Shown here in pieces: positions 23,307 to 35,323 of a DNA stretch of 64,000 nt (position 1 is the first letter of the stretch; every line of letters begins with the position of its first letter). Under the pieces are notes generated by a model. That model saw only the letters and a list, made by a program, of their open reading frames with translations. It searched no databases and had not been told where the DNA came from. Source of the stretch: Cryptomeria japonica (Eukaryota > Streptophyta > Pinopsida > Cupressales > Cupressaceae); NCBI RefSeq assembly GCF_030272615.1, contig NC_081411.1, forward strand, positions 43,002,017-43,066,016, written 5' to 3'. Made by a program: the position numbers and the translations under genes.

Positions 23307-23570
23307 GGGTAAGTGCACCAAGATGGTGAATAGAAAAGTGGCCACATGCAAAAAAAAATTGATTTTTTTCATAACCCGTGTGTGTTCTATGAAATTCAAA
23401 AAACGTGCTAGGCTTGGTAACACCAATCCTAGCCAAAAATAATAATTAAAAAAAAAAGGTACGGGTTTTGAGGAACAATTTCTCATAACCCGTACTGGTT
23501 ATACAAAACTAGAAATTTTGGCCTTAGTTCTGCATAACTCATACGGGTTATGTAGAACTAGGAACCAAAG

Positions 23571-24022
23571 AAGAAGTGGGGAGAGAGAGGGAGAGAGAGA
23601 GAGAGGGGGGGGGAGGGAGTTAGAGATAGAGAGAGAAGGGGATAGCAAGAGAGGGAGAGAGATAGGGAAAGAAAGAGAAGGGATAGAGGGTGAGAATAGG
23701 ATTAAGAGAGGGTGTGTGTGTGTGTGTGTGAGAGAGAGAGGGGGGGGGGTGGAGGAAGAGAGAGTTAGAGAGAGGGTAGGGGGTAGGAAGAGAGGGATGG
23801 GATAGGATAAGGAGAGGGGGAGGGAGAGAGAGTTAGAGACAAATAGAGAAGGGGATAGGAAGAGAGGTAGAGAGATAGGGAAAGAAAGAGAATGGAGAGA
23901 GAGAGGGGGGGGGAGGGGGAGAGAGAATAGGATAAGATAACAAGAGGGGAGGGAGAGTGGGGAGAGGGAGAGGTAGGGGGAGAGAAAGAGAGAGAAGGGG
24001 GAGAGGGTGATAATAGGATAGG

Positions 24023-24071
<49 letters not shown>

Positions 24072-24262
24072 GAGAAGGAGGAGAGGGTGAGAGACATGAG
24101 GTAGAGAGAGAATGAGAAGGAGAAGAGGGTGAGAGACTCAACAGAGAGAGAAGTGTGAGGGGGAGAGAGATGGGATAGAACTCAAGGAGGATAATTAGGG
24201 CTCAGAATAGAAAGAGACAGTGATGGGGAAAGGAAGATGAGAGAGATAGAGAGGAAAAGAAG
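23571..24262. repeat. Purine-rich tract of about 0.7 kb, (GA)n and (G)n
   Basis: The + strand is overwhelmingly A and G, with GAGAGA and GGGAGA modules. It contains a (GT)n interruption near 23,712-23,730 and a pure (GA)n run at about 24,028-24,068. Open frames on both strands here encode Ser/Leu or Arg/Glu/Gly low complexity and are artefacts. Confidence 0.95.
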
Positions 24263-24267
24263 AGAGA

Positions 24268-24368
24268 CATGCATGTATACAAACATATATACATATATGT
24301 ATATATAACTATAGATATACATATATACATACATAAACACATATTATATATGTATTTCTATACATATG
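24268..24368. repeat. AT-rich ATAC/ATGT microsatellite
   Basis: Alternating purine-pyrimidine sequence (ATATATAC, ATACATAT, TATGTATA) adjoins the purine tract. Confidence 0.85.
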
Positions 24369-24404
24369 TGTAGTAAATTCTAAGTTTACAAACATACATT
24401 TTGA

Positions 24405-24715
24405 TGTCTTCATAACCCATACGAGTTTTGTGAAACTCAAAATGATGTTTTTCATAACTTGTACTGGTTTTGTGAAACTCAAAATGATGGTTTTTCATAA
24501 CCTGTATGGGTTTTGTGAAACTCAAAATGATGTTTTTCATAACCTGTATTGGTTTTGTGAAACTCAAAATGATGGTTTTTCATAACCCATATGGGTTTTG
24601 TGAAACTCAATAATGATGTTTTTCATAACCCGTACTGATTTTGTGAAACTCAAAATGATTGTTTTTCATAACCCATATGAGTTTTATGAAACTCAAAATG
24701 ATGCTTTTAGTTCTA
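24405..24715. repeat. 42-bp minisatellite with palindromic core
   Basis: Seven to eight units of about 42-43 bp, each running GTTTTGTGAAACTCAAAATG, then a T run, then CATAACCCGTAC or a variant. Units alternate between GATGTTTTT and GATGGTTTTT spacers, hinting at an older dimer of about 85 bp. Isolated variants of the CATAACC...GGTTATG core occur in the left part of the same element. Confidence 0.9.
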
Positions 24716-25580
24716 CATAACCCATATATGAATGGTACTTTTTGTTTTTCAAAACCCAAGCGAGTTATCTTGCACATCAAAACCCATGCGGATTTTGGCT
24801 TGGTAAGAGGGTTGGAAAATGACCCTAAGGTTTGCAAGCCCATTTTCTCTCCATTTTTATCCCTTTACACATTTTTTCATCTTCCAACATGATTTTTCGA
24901 CTTCATCATCATCAGGTTTACAAATGATCAAGTGGGTATCACTAAAATTACCACCATAATCTCACATATCTTCTTAGCTTTCTGACCATATAATTTTTTC
25001 TATTATTGGACAACATTAGCATAGTAAACTTCAATTTTCTTTACTAGTGCCTTAACAGTCCTCATAGACATACGTCTTTTAATAACTTTTGATATACTTG
25101 ATCAAATTCAAAATAAATTACATATTATTTTTCTACACTAGATTTTATACAATTTTTTTTAAAAAAATTTCGTTTTCAATTATTTTGATGCAAGTTATGC
25201 CTAGCGCATGAATAAGTACCAACTTCTAGATCTCAATATTACCTATCATCCTACCAAAGGGTTTTGCAAAATAATAAATCTAACTATATATTTTGTGCAA
25301 CACACGAAAACAACTATGTTATGTTTTTCTAAAAAAATCAGGAACAGTTTTTCATGCGAGAGAGGTTTGACCCTCTTAATCTTATCCAATTTTAAATAAA
25401 TTTAGTAGTTTAGAAACTAGATTTAGAGTACTACAATTCTTATTCTTTTCTCAACTCCTAGTTTTGAGTGCGTCACCTTTAAATATCTCTTTGAAGTTCA
25501 GGTTTACCTATTTTTAGAAAGAAAAAAAAAAGTGACCACTTATACCCCCCTTTTTGTTCACCATCTTGGTGCACTTACCC

Positions 25581-25643
25581 ATCATGCTTAGGAAATTTAA
25601 TTTTCATAATATATTCTTCCAACTTTGGATTGGTCATAGTTTG
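25581..25643. other. Short spacer between TIR element and copia LTR
   Basis: 63 bp of AT-rich sequence. No feature seen. Confidence 0.6.
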
Positions 25644-26602
25644 TGTTGGCAATTGACACTCATTTGGTGACTTCTGATGGTTGATTATTGGTTTAGGGGT
25701 TTCATTGATGGCAACTCTTCATGGAGATTCGATCTAGTAGCCATAATTATTCTTATCTGGAAGCAGGTGTCAACTGGTAGCTAGTTAACTAGTATTATAG
25801 GATTGGTCAGAGCAGTTTTGGTCTGGAAGCTTTTCGGTGATTACAGAGTCATGAATCGTGTATGGGTTGATCGAGCTGACATAGAGACATCATTTTATTA
25901 TTGTTTTGGTGATCCACATTTATCTTTTGTGATCCATTCATGCCGACATGTGACTACATGTTACACTAGCAGGTTGACTTGATAAATGATCTACTTTGTG
26001 ATTGCGGATATATAAGACCGATGTAGATGATCTTTTTGATGTATGATATGATTGTATGCAAGCAAGTGGTGATCGAGAATCTATTTTGGCACAATTTCAT
26101 GTGCACGTTCTTGATCTGGTAGCTGATTGAGATAGTGAATAGGGGAGAACAGAGTAGAACTACAGAGGTGATCCAGTCAGTATATTTGACACTTAACTGA
26201 AACTCATCCAGGCATTGTAGATGCGATTCTAGAGTTCTTTTATTGTATTTCATCATTGTAATTAATCAGTAAGGCAATGAGCCTTTCGAGGTTGTAGCCC
26301 TTATTATATTTGAGCAATGAGCTCTAGGAAGTGTGCTTGAATGCCCATGCATTCTCATATTGTAATATTCTTTTGCTACTGGCCATAGTGGAATAATATT
26401 GTGGGTTCAAATCCCACTGTGTTTTTTCCCATTTGGGTTTCCACGTAAAAATCTGGTGTTATGATTTTGTGGTTGATTGTTTTATGTTCTTGCATTTCAG
26501 TTTCATGTGTATGCTTTCAGTGGTTTAAAGTTAAGTCTGAAAAATTTGCTAACTAGTAGATCATTGATTCACCCCCTCTCTCAGTGATCTTTGATTCCAA
26601 TA
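25644..26602 (+). mobile_element. Ty1/copia LTR (left LTR of a truncated element)
   Basis: Starts TGTTGGCAATTGACACTC, the same terminus as the LTRs of the element at 34.9-42.1 kb. It ends TTGATTCCAATA, where CCAACA would be usual. Toward the right it holds the copia U5-type run CCCATTTGGGTTTCCACGT and the terminal CACCCCCTCTCTCAG. It is about 959 bp, and no second LTR was found. Confidence 0.75.
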
Positions 26603-26860
26603 GTTTGGTCAAATGGGATCAAAGCATTAGGAGGATTTTTAGGGGACAAAATGGTTTAGTAAGAAAGCTCACAAGCCTCAGCAAGGCGTCTTCAGTGCCA
26701 GTATTAAGTATTGCAATTTCTTTTGGTTCAGCTTGGAATTTGAGAAGACTTGGGATCAATCACCATCGACTCCTTTTCTTCATTTGGGTAAAAATACAAA
26801 ATTATGTCATGTCTCGGGCCAACTTATCAACACAAGTGAATTTAAGTAATTCTAAATAAA
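26603..26860 (+). mobile_element. Degenerate primer site and gag leader
   Basis: A PBS-like TGGGATCAAAGC lies at 26,614-26,625, then TTAGGAGGATTTTTAGGGGA and ACAAAATGG, the usual opening of copia gag. Coding resemblance fades within about 200 bp, so the rest of the element is lost. Confidence 0.55.
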
Positions 26861-27679
26861 AATTAATTTTAGTCAAATATATGGCCTATAGAGATTCATC
26901 ATAGCTATCTTATATATGGGCCACAACTTTTCCAATTGGAATTGTCTCTAAATGTATATTTTATACCATTTTGGGTCTAATTACCAAAATATACATATAT
27001 TTTTAAAACTCGATGCTTCAACAACTCCTACTCTTATAAATAATTTATCTTTTGAAATCTAAATACCCTTTTATAGATCTATAAGTGAATTTTCCAAAAT
27101 ATATATCTTCTAATAGTTTAATTATTTCTTTTATTTTATATGTATTTTTTACTGAAAGTAGGTCATCATCACTAAAATATAAGGTTGATTATCTTGTAAA
27201 GGAAAAATACTGAAATTTATTTCATTTAAAAATTAAAAAAACACTAGAGAAAAGAGTCTATGTCAAGATGAAATAATTCTTTTCTAATTAGGATAAATAA
27301 TTAAGAAAAAAGGTGATGCCAAAAGGAAAGAGTTATATTTTAGTAAATGCAACTTTTCTAATTTATTGAAAAATACATTAAAAATAGTTAAAAATATATT
27401 TTTGCACTAAAGTTTCAAGTTATCAATATAAACAAAAAAATTGAAGAAAAAAAGGTAAAATTTACTATATAAAGTGTGATGCCTCACGTAACTTCAATTT
27501 CAACATTTTATCAACAACTAAATTATAGTGTTTACTTTATAAGAAAGTATATTCAAATAATTTTTTTAATTTATTTTTAAAATTACAAATGTAAAATGCA
27601 CAAAAAAATATACATTTTATTAGTTTACATCAATTCAAAATTCAAAACATATATTTCACTTTCTATTGATTCAATTTAA
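26861..27679. other. AT-rich intergenic sequence
   Basis: Very AT-rich, with no gene or structured repeat recognised. Confidence 0.6.
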
Positions 27680-28440
27680 AAAGTTGAATTAGCATTGGCC
27701 ATTTTATTTATAAAAGTGTGATACAACTTTGTGCTTTTACCCATTTCTAGAAGGAGAAACAGAAGGAACCTCACTAGTTTGAGAGATAGAGGATGTTGGA
27801 TGTTTGTATAATATAGGAGGTGGAGGAGTGAAAGGTGTGGGAAGGATTCTAGGTCTAGAATGGGGAGATAGAACATCCTTAGGTTTACTTAACTTGGAAA
27901 AACATTCATGTTTGAATTTATGGTAAGATAAGAATAAAATGTCTTGATGAGGTTGTGATGGTTGAGGTGTTTGAGGCTAAAAGAAGTCAAGAAAAATGTT
28001 TCAACAATTTCTAAAGGCTTATAGAGACTATGACTGATAGTGATAATTTCTCCATTGTGACAAAACTTCAAACACTTATGGATGGGAGAAGCAATAGCTT
28101 TCATGGAAGTAATCCAAGGAAGTCCTAGTTTTACTTGGAATTGATCAAGAGGTTGGGATAACAAAAAAGGTGACATCTAATCCCTTCTTACCAACTTCAA
28201 TAGGAAGTGTAATAAAACCATGGGTAGGGCAAGAAAACCCATCATAAGTCTTAATCATCACATCGAATTTGTCATAAGATCTTTGATAAAATTGTCTTGT
28301 AAAGAGATGTTTTTGAGTTATAACATTCACCATACATATAGGGTCAATTCACCATTAATCTTCACATAAATGTATAAAGGTCTATCAAGTGCCTTAATAA
28401 TCTCCTTAGGTTCAAAGGTAATGCAAGGTTAAGAGGAAAG
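27680..28440 (-). pseudogene. Ty3/gypsy retropepsin-like domain and linker, decayed
   Basis: The minus strand gives IYVKINGE, then VNVITQKHLFTRQFYQRS, THGFITLPIEVGKKGLDV, VKLGLPWITSMKAIASPIHK and CLKFCHNGEIITISHSLYK. This is the pattern of the aspartic-protease-like region of one group of plant gypsy polyproteins. A proline-rich linker (PRILPTPFTPPPPILYKHPT) follows. A frameshift lies near 28,335 and stops occur elsewhere. The catalytic DSG/DTG motif was not found. Confidence 0.6.
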
Positions 28441-28555
28441 TGCAAATTCCTATTATTGTCCTCCATGTCAAGATGAAAGTATCCCTTCCTACCCTTATCC
28501 TAATTCCCCTATTGATTGAAATTCACATCATCGTCCCATTTCTGATCTATGCAAG

Positions 28556-28815
28556 TTGTTCATGAACCCTTTATATATTAAATGGGTTATTCCACTTTCA
28601 TCCGATCCGATCTACTTCATGATCATATCATTCCTTCCATATCATATCATCCTCAAAATGGACTTGTGTCTTGTTTTAAAAGAAACAAGTATCCCATTGC
28701 TAAAAACATTTATCAAAACATTCATTATCAAGGAAAGGGGTTAGGTATCCATAGGCAAAATATATTAGAATAGCTTCATATAAAAGAAAATCTCAAATAT
28801 CATGGCCTTGGGTAA
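28556..28815 (+). pseudogene. G-patch-like gypsy fragment, inverted
   Basis: The + strand gives NKYPIAKNIYQNIHYQGKGL, GIHRQNILE, stop, then IKENLKYHGLG. This resembles the glycine-rich G-patch-like stretch that follows the protease in the same gypsy group. Here it lies on the opposite strand to the protease fragment, so the locus has been inverted or assembled from two insertions. Confidence 0.4.
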
Positions 28816-31800
28816 ATATATCACTCTCAAAATATTAGTATCCTTGCTAAATCTCACATCTCACCATCTAAGTCGATACATGCACATTCCCCATCCTCCA
28901 AATCCATATTGGGTCCTCATATCCCAAAACTAAAGTCTTTATCCCTTCCATCCATCTTAGGTCATTATATCCCTCCATCCACTATCCATTTAACCTTTGG
29001 TTCACAATCCTATTACCATATTGTAAATCAAGATCAACAAAGGGACACATCCTTGATAACCTTCCAACCATCTATCTACATGAACCCATACAAAATACCT
29101 TTATATCATTCCTATCTATGTATGAATCCCATTCCTCTTGGAAACAATTTGGATCCCAAGCATAAAATCCATAAGTATAAAAAATCCATATACGACAAAA
29201 TATCAACTTGTCCCATCTAATTGACATGTCAAATCTAAAAAAAAGTTGATCGAAAAGAAAAAAGAAAAATCCAAAATTATGTGGATTCATAAGTCTCTCA
29301 TAAAATAAATGCATTCCAAAGAACCAAAAGGAAAGAAAAAAAAGAGCCATGTGGATTCCCAAGTCACTCATAGAAGAACTATATCCTAAAGAAAATAAAA
29401 ATTGGCACCCTAACTTGCTATTCCAAAGACTTCCTCCATATAAAGATCTCCCACCTTTCAAACCTATTTTGGGTCTTTATGTCTCGAAAACCACTATCTT
29501 AGATACTCTATTTCCTCCATCCATTTTAGGTTATTATGTCTTGAAATAAACATCCACTCCTCCTTCAAGATTTCAAAATCCAAAATCCACTTGTCCTCCA
29601 TCACTCCACCACCCCTCAAGGTTTGTGCCAATGTTGATCATGAAGACACTTCCATCCACCCAAACACAAATCTTCCAACATCCTATCCATTATCCAATGC
29701 CTAATTTTCATCCTTCCATACCTCCCATCCAATCTTTTGTATAAATTCTTTCCCCATTCAATCTTATCATCCATTTCATTTCCCTTTACCATCACCCTAC
29801 CAACATATTTGATCATACCTTCAATAACCATGGTCCATTGAAGCACATATTTTAAGGGTACCATCCAAACAATGAGATGCTTGAGTCATTCCTCCATCTC
29901 CTATCGCACATCCATCATCTTCCAAAAAGTAAAAAATGTAAAACAAAAAAAGAGTAAAAAAAGTTGTCACCTTGATGAAAACTTGGTAAACTAGCATCTC
30001 GTGTGGCACAAAAAAAAAGGTAAAGATAAATAATTCATCCACTAATGAAAACTACTTTTGTGGCATCTTGGAAAAGTACCATTATGAAAACTTGGCAAAC
30101 ATGCATCATGTGTAATCCATCATCCTCTTTCACTCTACACTTAGGGCCAAGTTTCATCCATGCTAGATCCTACCTACCACATCTCCCACTATCCCTCATC
30201 CATTATCCATCACCCTATCTACATCCATATCCCCTTTTCCACGTTTGATCTTGACAAGGCTAAGGATCTCCATAAGTATCACACATCCTATCAGCTTCAC
30301 CTTATCCATACCTTTCACTTTATATCCCTTATCCTATCCATTTACCACTTCCATCATCCATTATCACCTTTGATATTTCTTATCATATCCATGTCTTATC
30401 TCCATCCTAACCAGAAATCCATCCCTTGATCTTGGTCAAAACTAAGGACATAAAATGCAAAACATATTTTTAGAATCTTCTTGCCATGTCCATTCTTATA
30501 GGCCACATATCATTCAATGAACCGTGCTAACAGCTTACATTGCCATACAAATCCGTTATCTTGGATAAACATGTAGTCCCATCATGACATGGTCCTTGGA
30601 TACCAAATCGATTTTGATTCCATAATGAGCTTCCTCCATCTTTCACATATCCATTTGCATCCCAATAGTTCATTCACCCGTTAATATTCTATGCCTTGCT
30701 AGATGTTGGGAGAAATAAATATATCTTTCTTGAGAATACATCCTAACATATAGCTTTTACCTTAATAAGTGATCTAGACATCTTTCAAAAATCTTGAAAA
30801 TCAGAAATATCAAAATCCAAACACACACACACACACCAAATAATCTTAAAAAACCCTAAAAATTATAAAAAAATAATCAAAACACAAAAACAATCCATCA
30901 TTCACAATTCATCCCCTTAAAATGACAAACATTTAAGCAAACACAACCAGAACGAAACATGCAAAACATTGAGCTTAACAAATCAATCATCAATAGGCAA
31001 ACTACCAAGCTAGCCTACAACCTAGCTAATCAAATACCTATCAATTTTAAACATCTGTACCAAACAACTTGCCTTTATGGATACATCATTCCTAAAACAA
31101 GCACCCTATCAAATTTCATGTCCTAATGAGTACATATTTCCTACAATGGGCATCATATCAAACAATCATCATACCAAGAAGCACTTTTCTTTGGCAAAAA
31201 ATTATCAATATGCCTATTGACTCATTTGGTCCAATGAGTCTTATCTTTTATTTAATTTATGTTACGTAATGTTCCTATGATACTCAAGGATATTAACAAG
31301 TTATTAGAGGAGCAAGGATGGATAATGATTTTTAATTTTGATTTCTATTTGTGGTTTATCTTGATAATATTGTTGGGGTAACTAATTTTATTATGTGTGA
31401 TTGGGGTTCCTTTTTGCATAATCACAACATTCTATGTAATTCAAAGTTTATCTAACACTTTCTTGGATCAAGATTAACATGTTTTATGGTTACTTCGTCA
31501 CATATTTTAACATAGATATACTGTCACTAGTATGAGTCAAGGTATTCCTTGTCTGCAACATGTTTGTTAATGCAAAGGGATAGTCCTCACCTTTTTCTTT
31601 CCCTACCTTGGTGCAATATATCGACTTGCAACATAATAAGGTTCGATGATGATATTGTTGTACACCAATAAAAGCGTAATAAGAGTTCAATAATGTTGTA
31701 TCATCTATTAGGATTAAATAAAATTTGATCTCAATCTACCCTTGTCTACAATCAACTAATATTCTTCACTTCTTACCTATCATTCTTCACTTTCATCAAA

Positions 31801-32256
31801 TTCCATCTTTCATCCAACATTCATATATAATTTATCTTATATAGGATGCTCCCTTCTTTAAACTAGATATTTTAATATGGTCGGATATGGGATGTGTCAT
31901 TTTTGAAACTAGATGATCAAGTATCTTTTTGTCTTATATAGGATGTGTGCTTCCTGAAAAAAGACTTGGTCTTTTCCTATCAATCCAATTAATCCAATCA
32001 ATCTACAAATCACTCAAACCATCTCTTCTATCCAATCAAACCCTTACATGCCATCAAGTTAACCATTCTTCTATCCCTCATATAACATTCTTCTTCTTTC
32101 GAGAGATCATTCATGTCTTTAACTCACAAACAATCTCTCGAGGAGGCATTCTATCTATATTACCCTATCACCACTAGGGCATTTCTGGCATAGAATTTTT
32201 TGGTTTTTTGTTTGGAACAACTCTCAATATTGCATTGTCTCAAAGATGAGAAAAAT
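28816..32256. other. Intergenic, pyrimidine-rich decayed repeat
   Basis: Long stretches on the + strand are rich in TCCATCC and CATCCTATC words (28.9-30.5 kb), with recurrent TTAGGTCATTATATC phrases near 28,958 and 29,528. An (AC)n run lies at about 30,820. Frames up to 129 codons exist here but have no recognised domain and follow the composition bias. Confidence 0.5.
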
Positions 32257-34409
32257 GTAGACACATAAAATTGTCTCGTGCCTAAGAACACTAATTTTAC
32301 TAACTATTCATCTTTATTAATTGAATAATCTTAAATATTTAATTAATATAACTCTATTTTCTTAAATCAACATTATTCCTCCATTTAAAATTCATAATTC
32401 AATTTTTGCTTTGATTTTGTAATCAAATAATCTATAATCATTTCCCTTCTAATATTAATTAAATGATTTTATTATTTAATTAATCTCAATTATTTACTTT
32501 AATTAAATGATTTTTATTATTTAATTAAATCAATTTCTACTATGTTCTCATGATTAAATTATTTCTTCAAATTATTTAACTAGCCAATAAGGTCCTCTTT
32601 ATTAAAAAAAATTCTAAATTCATTTAATTTCATTTAACCCTAATTTCAAATAAATTTCATTTCCCTCCAAATTCAAATTAATTTCATTTCCCTCTCATTT
32701 CAATTTTAATTTCATGTTTTAAGAACCCAATTTCTTCTAAATGTGATTTCATTTCAAATTTCCTACATCACATTTAGAAATCCTTAACTCCGATCTTCTC
32801 TCAGTCCCCACTAGTGAGTCAACAATCACCTTTTTCTAACTAAATAGTCAACCCACACTTTTCGAAATCACCTTTTTATAAACAATCAATCAATTCTCTT
32901 AAGTGGTCAATCAATTCAATCAAATTTAGTCAAGTTGGTTAATCATCTCCCACCAACTTGTCTTATGAATTCTCAACCATTGATCAACTATGTTGTCAAA
33001 TAAATCTCAACCATCAATTTAGTTTTAGAAAATCTATAAATTCAATGTCAATTCTCATATCAATAACCACATTCTTCAAATTCTTGTGGTTACAATCTGC
33101 AAGTAATCATGCAACTTTGAGAGCCACTACCATCTCATGCATCAAGGAGGAGAAGAGAAATAGAGGTCGCATGCTTGGATTTGACATGGAGTTTGATTTA
33201 TTGATTTGATTTGTTGCTTTGATTGTCAAATTCATTTGTAAGCTTTTATTGGTTCACCATTGGATTTGGCAATTAGATTTAGGCTTGATGTTTCTTAATA
33301 ATCTATTACATTATGATTTACTCAAATTCTTATGTCAGGTTCACCAAAATGTATACAATTGAACAAGCCTATGTCTAATGGCTAAATCCAATCGTAAAAT
33401 AATAAAAGCTTACAAATGAATTTGACAATCAAATGAACAAGTCAAATCAATAAATCAAACTCCATGTTGAATCCAAGCATGTGACTTCTATTTCTCTTCC
33501 CCTCCTTGATGCATGAGATGGCAGTGGTTCTCAAAGTTACACAATTACCTGTAGAATGTAAGCACATGAATTTGAATAATGTAGTTAGATTGATATTGAC
33601 AATTGATGTTGATTTTATAGATTTTTTAGAATCTAGATTAATGATTGAGAATGATTTGAAAGTAGAATTGATCAATGATTGAGGATTCATGAGACATGTT
33701 GGTGGGAGATAATCACTCAATATAACGGACTTTGATTGACAATTCCACTCATTTGACTAACTTGATGACTGATTTGATTGATCAGTTAGGAGAATTAATT
33801 GATTAGTTAAAAAAAGTTATTTTGAAAAGAGTGGAATAACTAGTTAGTTAGAAGAAGGAGATTGTTGATTCACTGGTGGGAACTAAGAGTCAGTGGCATT
33901 TATAGATTTTCAACATGTGTTGTAGGAAATAGAAGTTAAATTGCATTTTAAAATTTTTTGGGTTTTTTAAAACATGAAATTGAAATTGAAATCAAAGGGA
34001 AATGAAGTTCACTCAGATTTGGAGGGAAATATAATTTATTTGAGGAATAAATTTAAAATTTATTTAAAATGAGAGGACAGTATTAGCTAATTAAATAATT
34101 TAAATAAATTATTAATTATGAGAACTTAGTAGAAATTTATTTAATTAAGCAATAAATATCATTTAATTAAAATAAACAATCAAAATTAATTAAACAGTAA
34201 ATTATTTAATTAATATTAAAAGGGAAATGATTAAAGATTAATTAAATTTAAATTAAAGTGAAATTCGAATTATGAATTTGAAATGGAATAATGTTAATTT
34301 AGAAGAATTAAACTAGATTAATTAAATAATTAAAATTATTTAATTAATAAGGAGGAATTATTAGCAAAATTGACATATGCAAGCGCAAGGCAATTTTAGG
34401 TGTCTACAC
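32257..34409. repeat. 2.15-kb inverted pair of gypsy-like LTR arms
   Basis: The left arm begins TGTAGACACATAAAATTG at 32,257. The right arm, read on the minus strand, begins TGTAGACACCTAAAATTG at 34,409. Both run inward through TTAATTAAAT-rich sequence and TGATTGTCAAATTCATTTG to a loop at about 33,290-33,360. The paired frames at 32,958-33,209 (+) and 33,442-33,720 (-) end in near-identical peptides (MLGFDMEFDLLI / MLGFNMEFDLLI), which follows from the palindrome. The start resembles a Ty3/gypsy LTR terminus. The arms are clearly diverged, and no element body lies between them. Confidence 0.8.
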
Positions 34410-34889
34410 CTATAATTCACCACCTTATCCTACTCCTCATCATGTCTTTCATTTTCCTCCTTATGACTTTAGGACACATTCATCCATTATATCCTTACTT
34501 TCTATTGGTAAACAGATTTGCCACTGTGAATTCTCCTTCATAATTGACCTTGTTCGCTCGAAGAGCAGTAACAACCATTCCAACAGTTGGAGAAATTGCA
34601 ATCAAACTGCAATCTTCCTCCTCGTTTGAGAGGGGAAGCTCCCTCGTATGATGGGGGGTTTTAGGATTTTTGTGTACTTTTTACCTAAAAGTACAAAAAG
34701 GAGACAAAACTAAACTAAAGAAAAGAGAATAATAGAAACCCAAATGGAAAACATACAAACAGCAAATAGGATTTCATGAATGATGATTGACACAAAGGAG
34801 ATTTAAGCACAAAACAAGATTGAACTCACAAATATATCAACATGCGAAAAGATGGGTAGCTCTAGCACATCCAAACTAGCAAATATCAC
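34410..34889. other. Intergenic sequence
   Basis: No supported gene or repeat beyond AT-rich sequence. Confidence 0.5.
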
Positions 34890-35134
34890 CAATGTCGGTC
34901 TTGACAATAATTACAAAATGATTTACTAAATAAATATTCCTTGATGTCGGCTTCCTTGAAGTATTAATGCTAGTGTCGGTGCCGATGTAGCCCTGAATGC
35001 TTCCAATGTTGGTATCTATCGGTATATGTCTCCTAGTGTCGGTTTGTGACTTCCATCAAATCTTGTTGCCTTCTATTTGATATTTTTGCCATCAATGACA
35101 ACAAAATGACCCCAATGAGTGTCAATTGCCAACA
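34890..35134 (-). repeat. Truncated 3' LTR
   Basis: 245 bp matching 41,829-42,067 of the 5' LTR, sharing GATGTCGGCTTCCTTGAAGT, TGTGACTTCCATCAAATC and GAGTGTCAATTGCCAACA. The remaining roughly 700 bp of the LTR are missing, so the outer edge was deleted. Confidence 0.9.
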
Positions 35135-35146
35135 ATCTCCCCCTTT
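35135..35146 (-). promoter_or_regulatory. Polypurine tract
   Basis: The minus strand reads AAAGGGGGAGAT directly before the 3' LTR start TGTTGGC, the expected plus-strand priming site. Confidence 0.85.
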
Positions 35147-35323
35147 GGCATTGATGGCAACACTCATGTGAAAAATGGATTCCCTACCGGTGTGCTCCCC
35201 CTGAGCAACACACTTCATCTGATAACATATTCCTTTATATTTTTCACATATGTACATACTCCCTCTTTGACATTAATGCCAAAGACCGGTGAAATAATAA
35301 AGAATGAGAGAATATAGTTAGAG

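Larger units (their letters stand above)
23307..25580. mobile_element. TIR-bounded 2.27-kb element packed with satellites
   Basis: The 24 bases at 23,307-23,330 (GGGTAAGTGCACC...) are exactly inverted at 25,557-25,580. Weaker complementarity continues inward for about 35 bp. Contents in order: CATAACCCGTAC-type palindromic units (23,365-23,560), a long purine tract, an AT-rich microsatellite, a 42-bp minisatellite and about 0.7 kb of AT-rich sequence. No intact transposase is seen. No target duplication is evident (left flank ATTATTA, right flank ATCATGC). This is most simply a non-autonomous DNA transposon, superfamily unassigned. Confidence 0.65.

Noticed and set aside
23518-24141. Open frames of 83-110 codons on both strands in the purine tract
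   Set aside because: They are translations of GA/G repeats (Arg-Glu-Gly on one strand, Ser-Leu-Pro on the other) and have no gene features.
24405-24715. CRISPR-like array of regularly spaced repeats
   Set aside because: The whole 42-bp unit repeats, with no unique spacers, and the DNA is plant nuclear. It is a minisatellite.
26401-26417. tRNA T-arm-like GTGGGTTCAAATCCCAC (B-box match)
   Set aside because: There is no A box, acceptor stem or anticodon arm upstream. It lies in the U5-like part of a copia LTR.
28909-30429. Pyrimidine-rich frames of 60-129 codons
   Set aside because: They follow the TCCATCC composition bias, occur on both strands and have no recognisable domain.
32958-33720. 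Two similar ORFs on opposite strands as a gene pair
   Set aside because: They mirror each other only because they lie in inverted LTR arms, and neither shows a domain.
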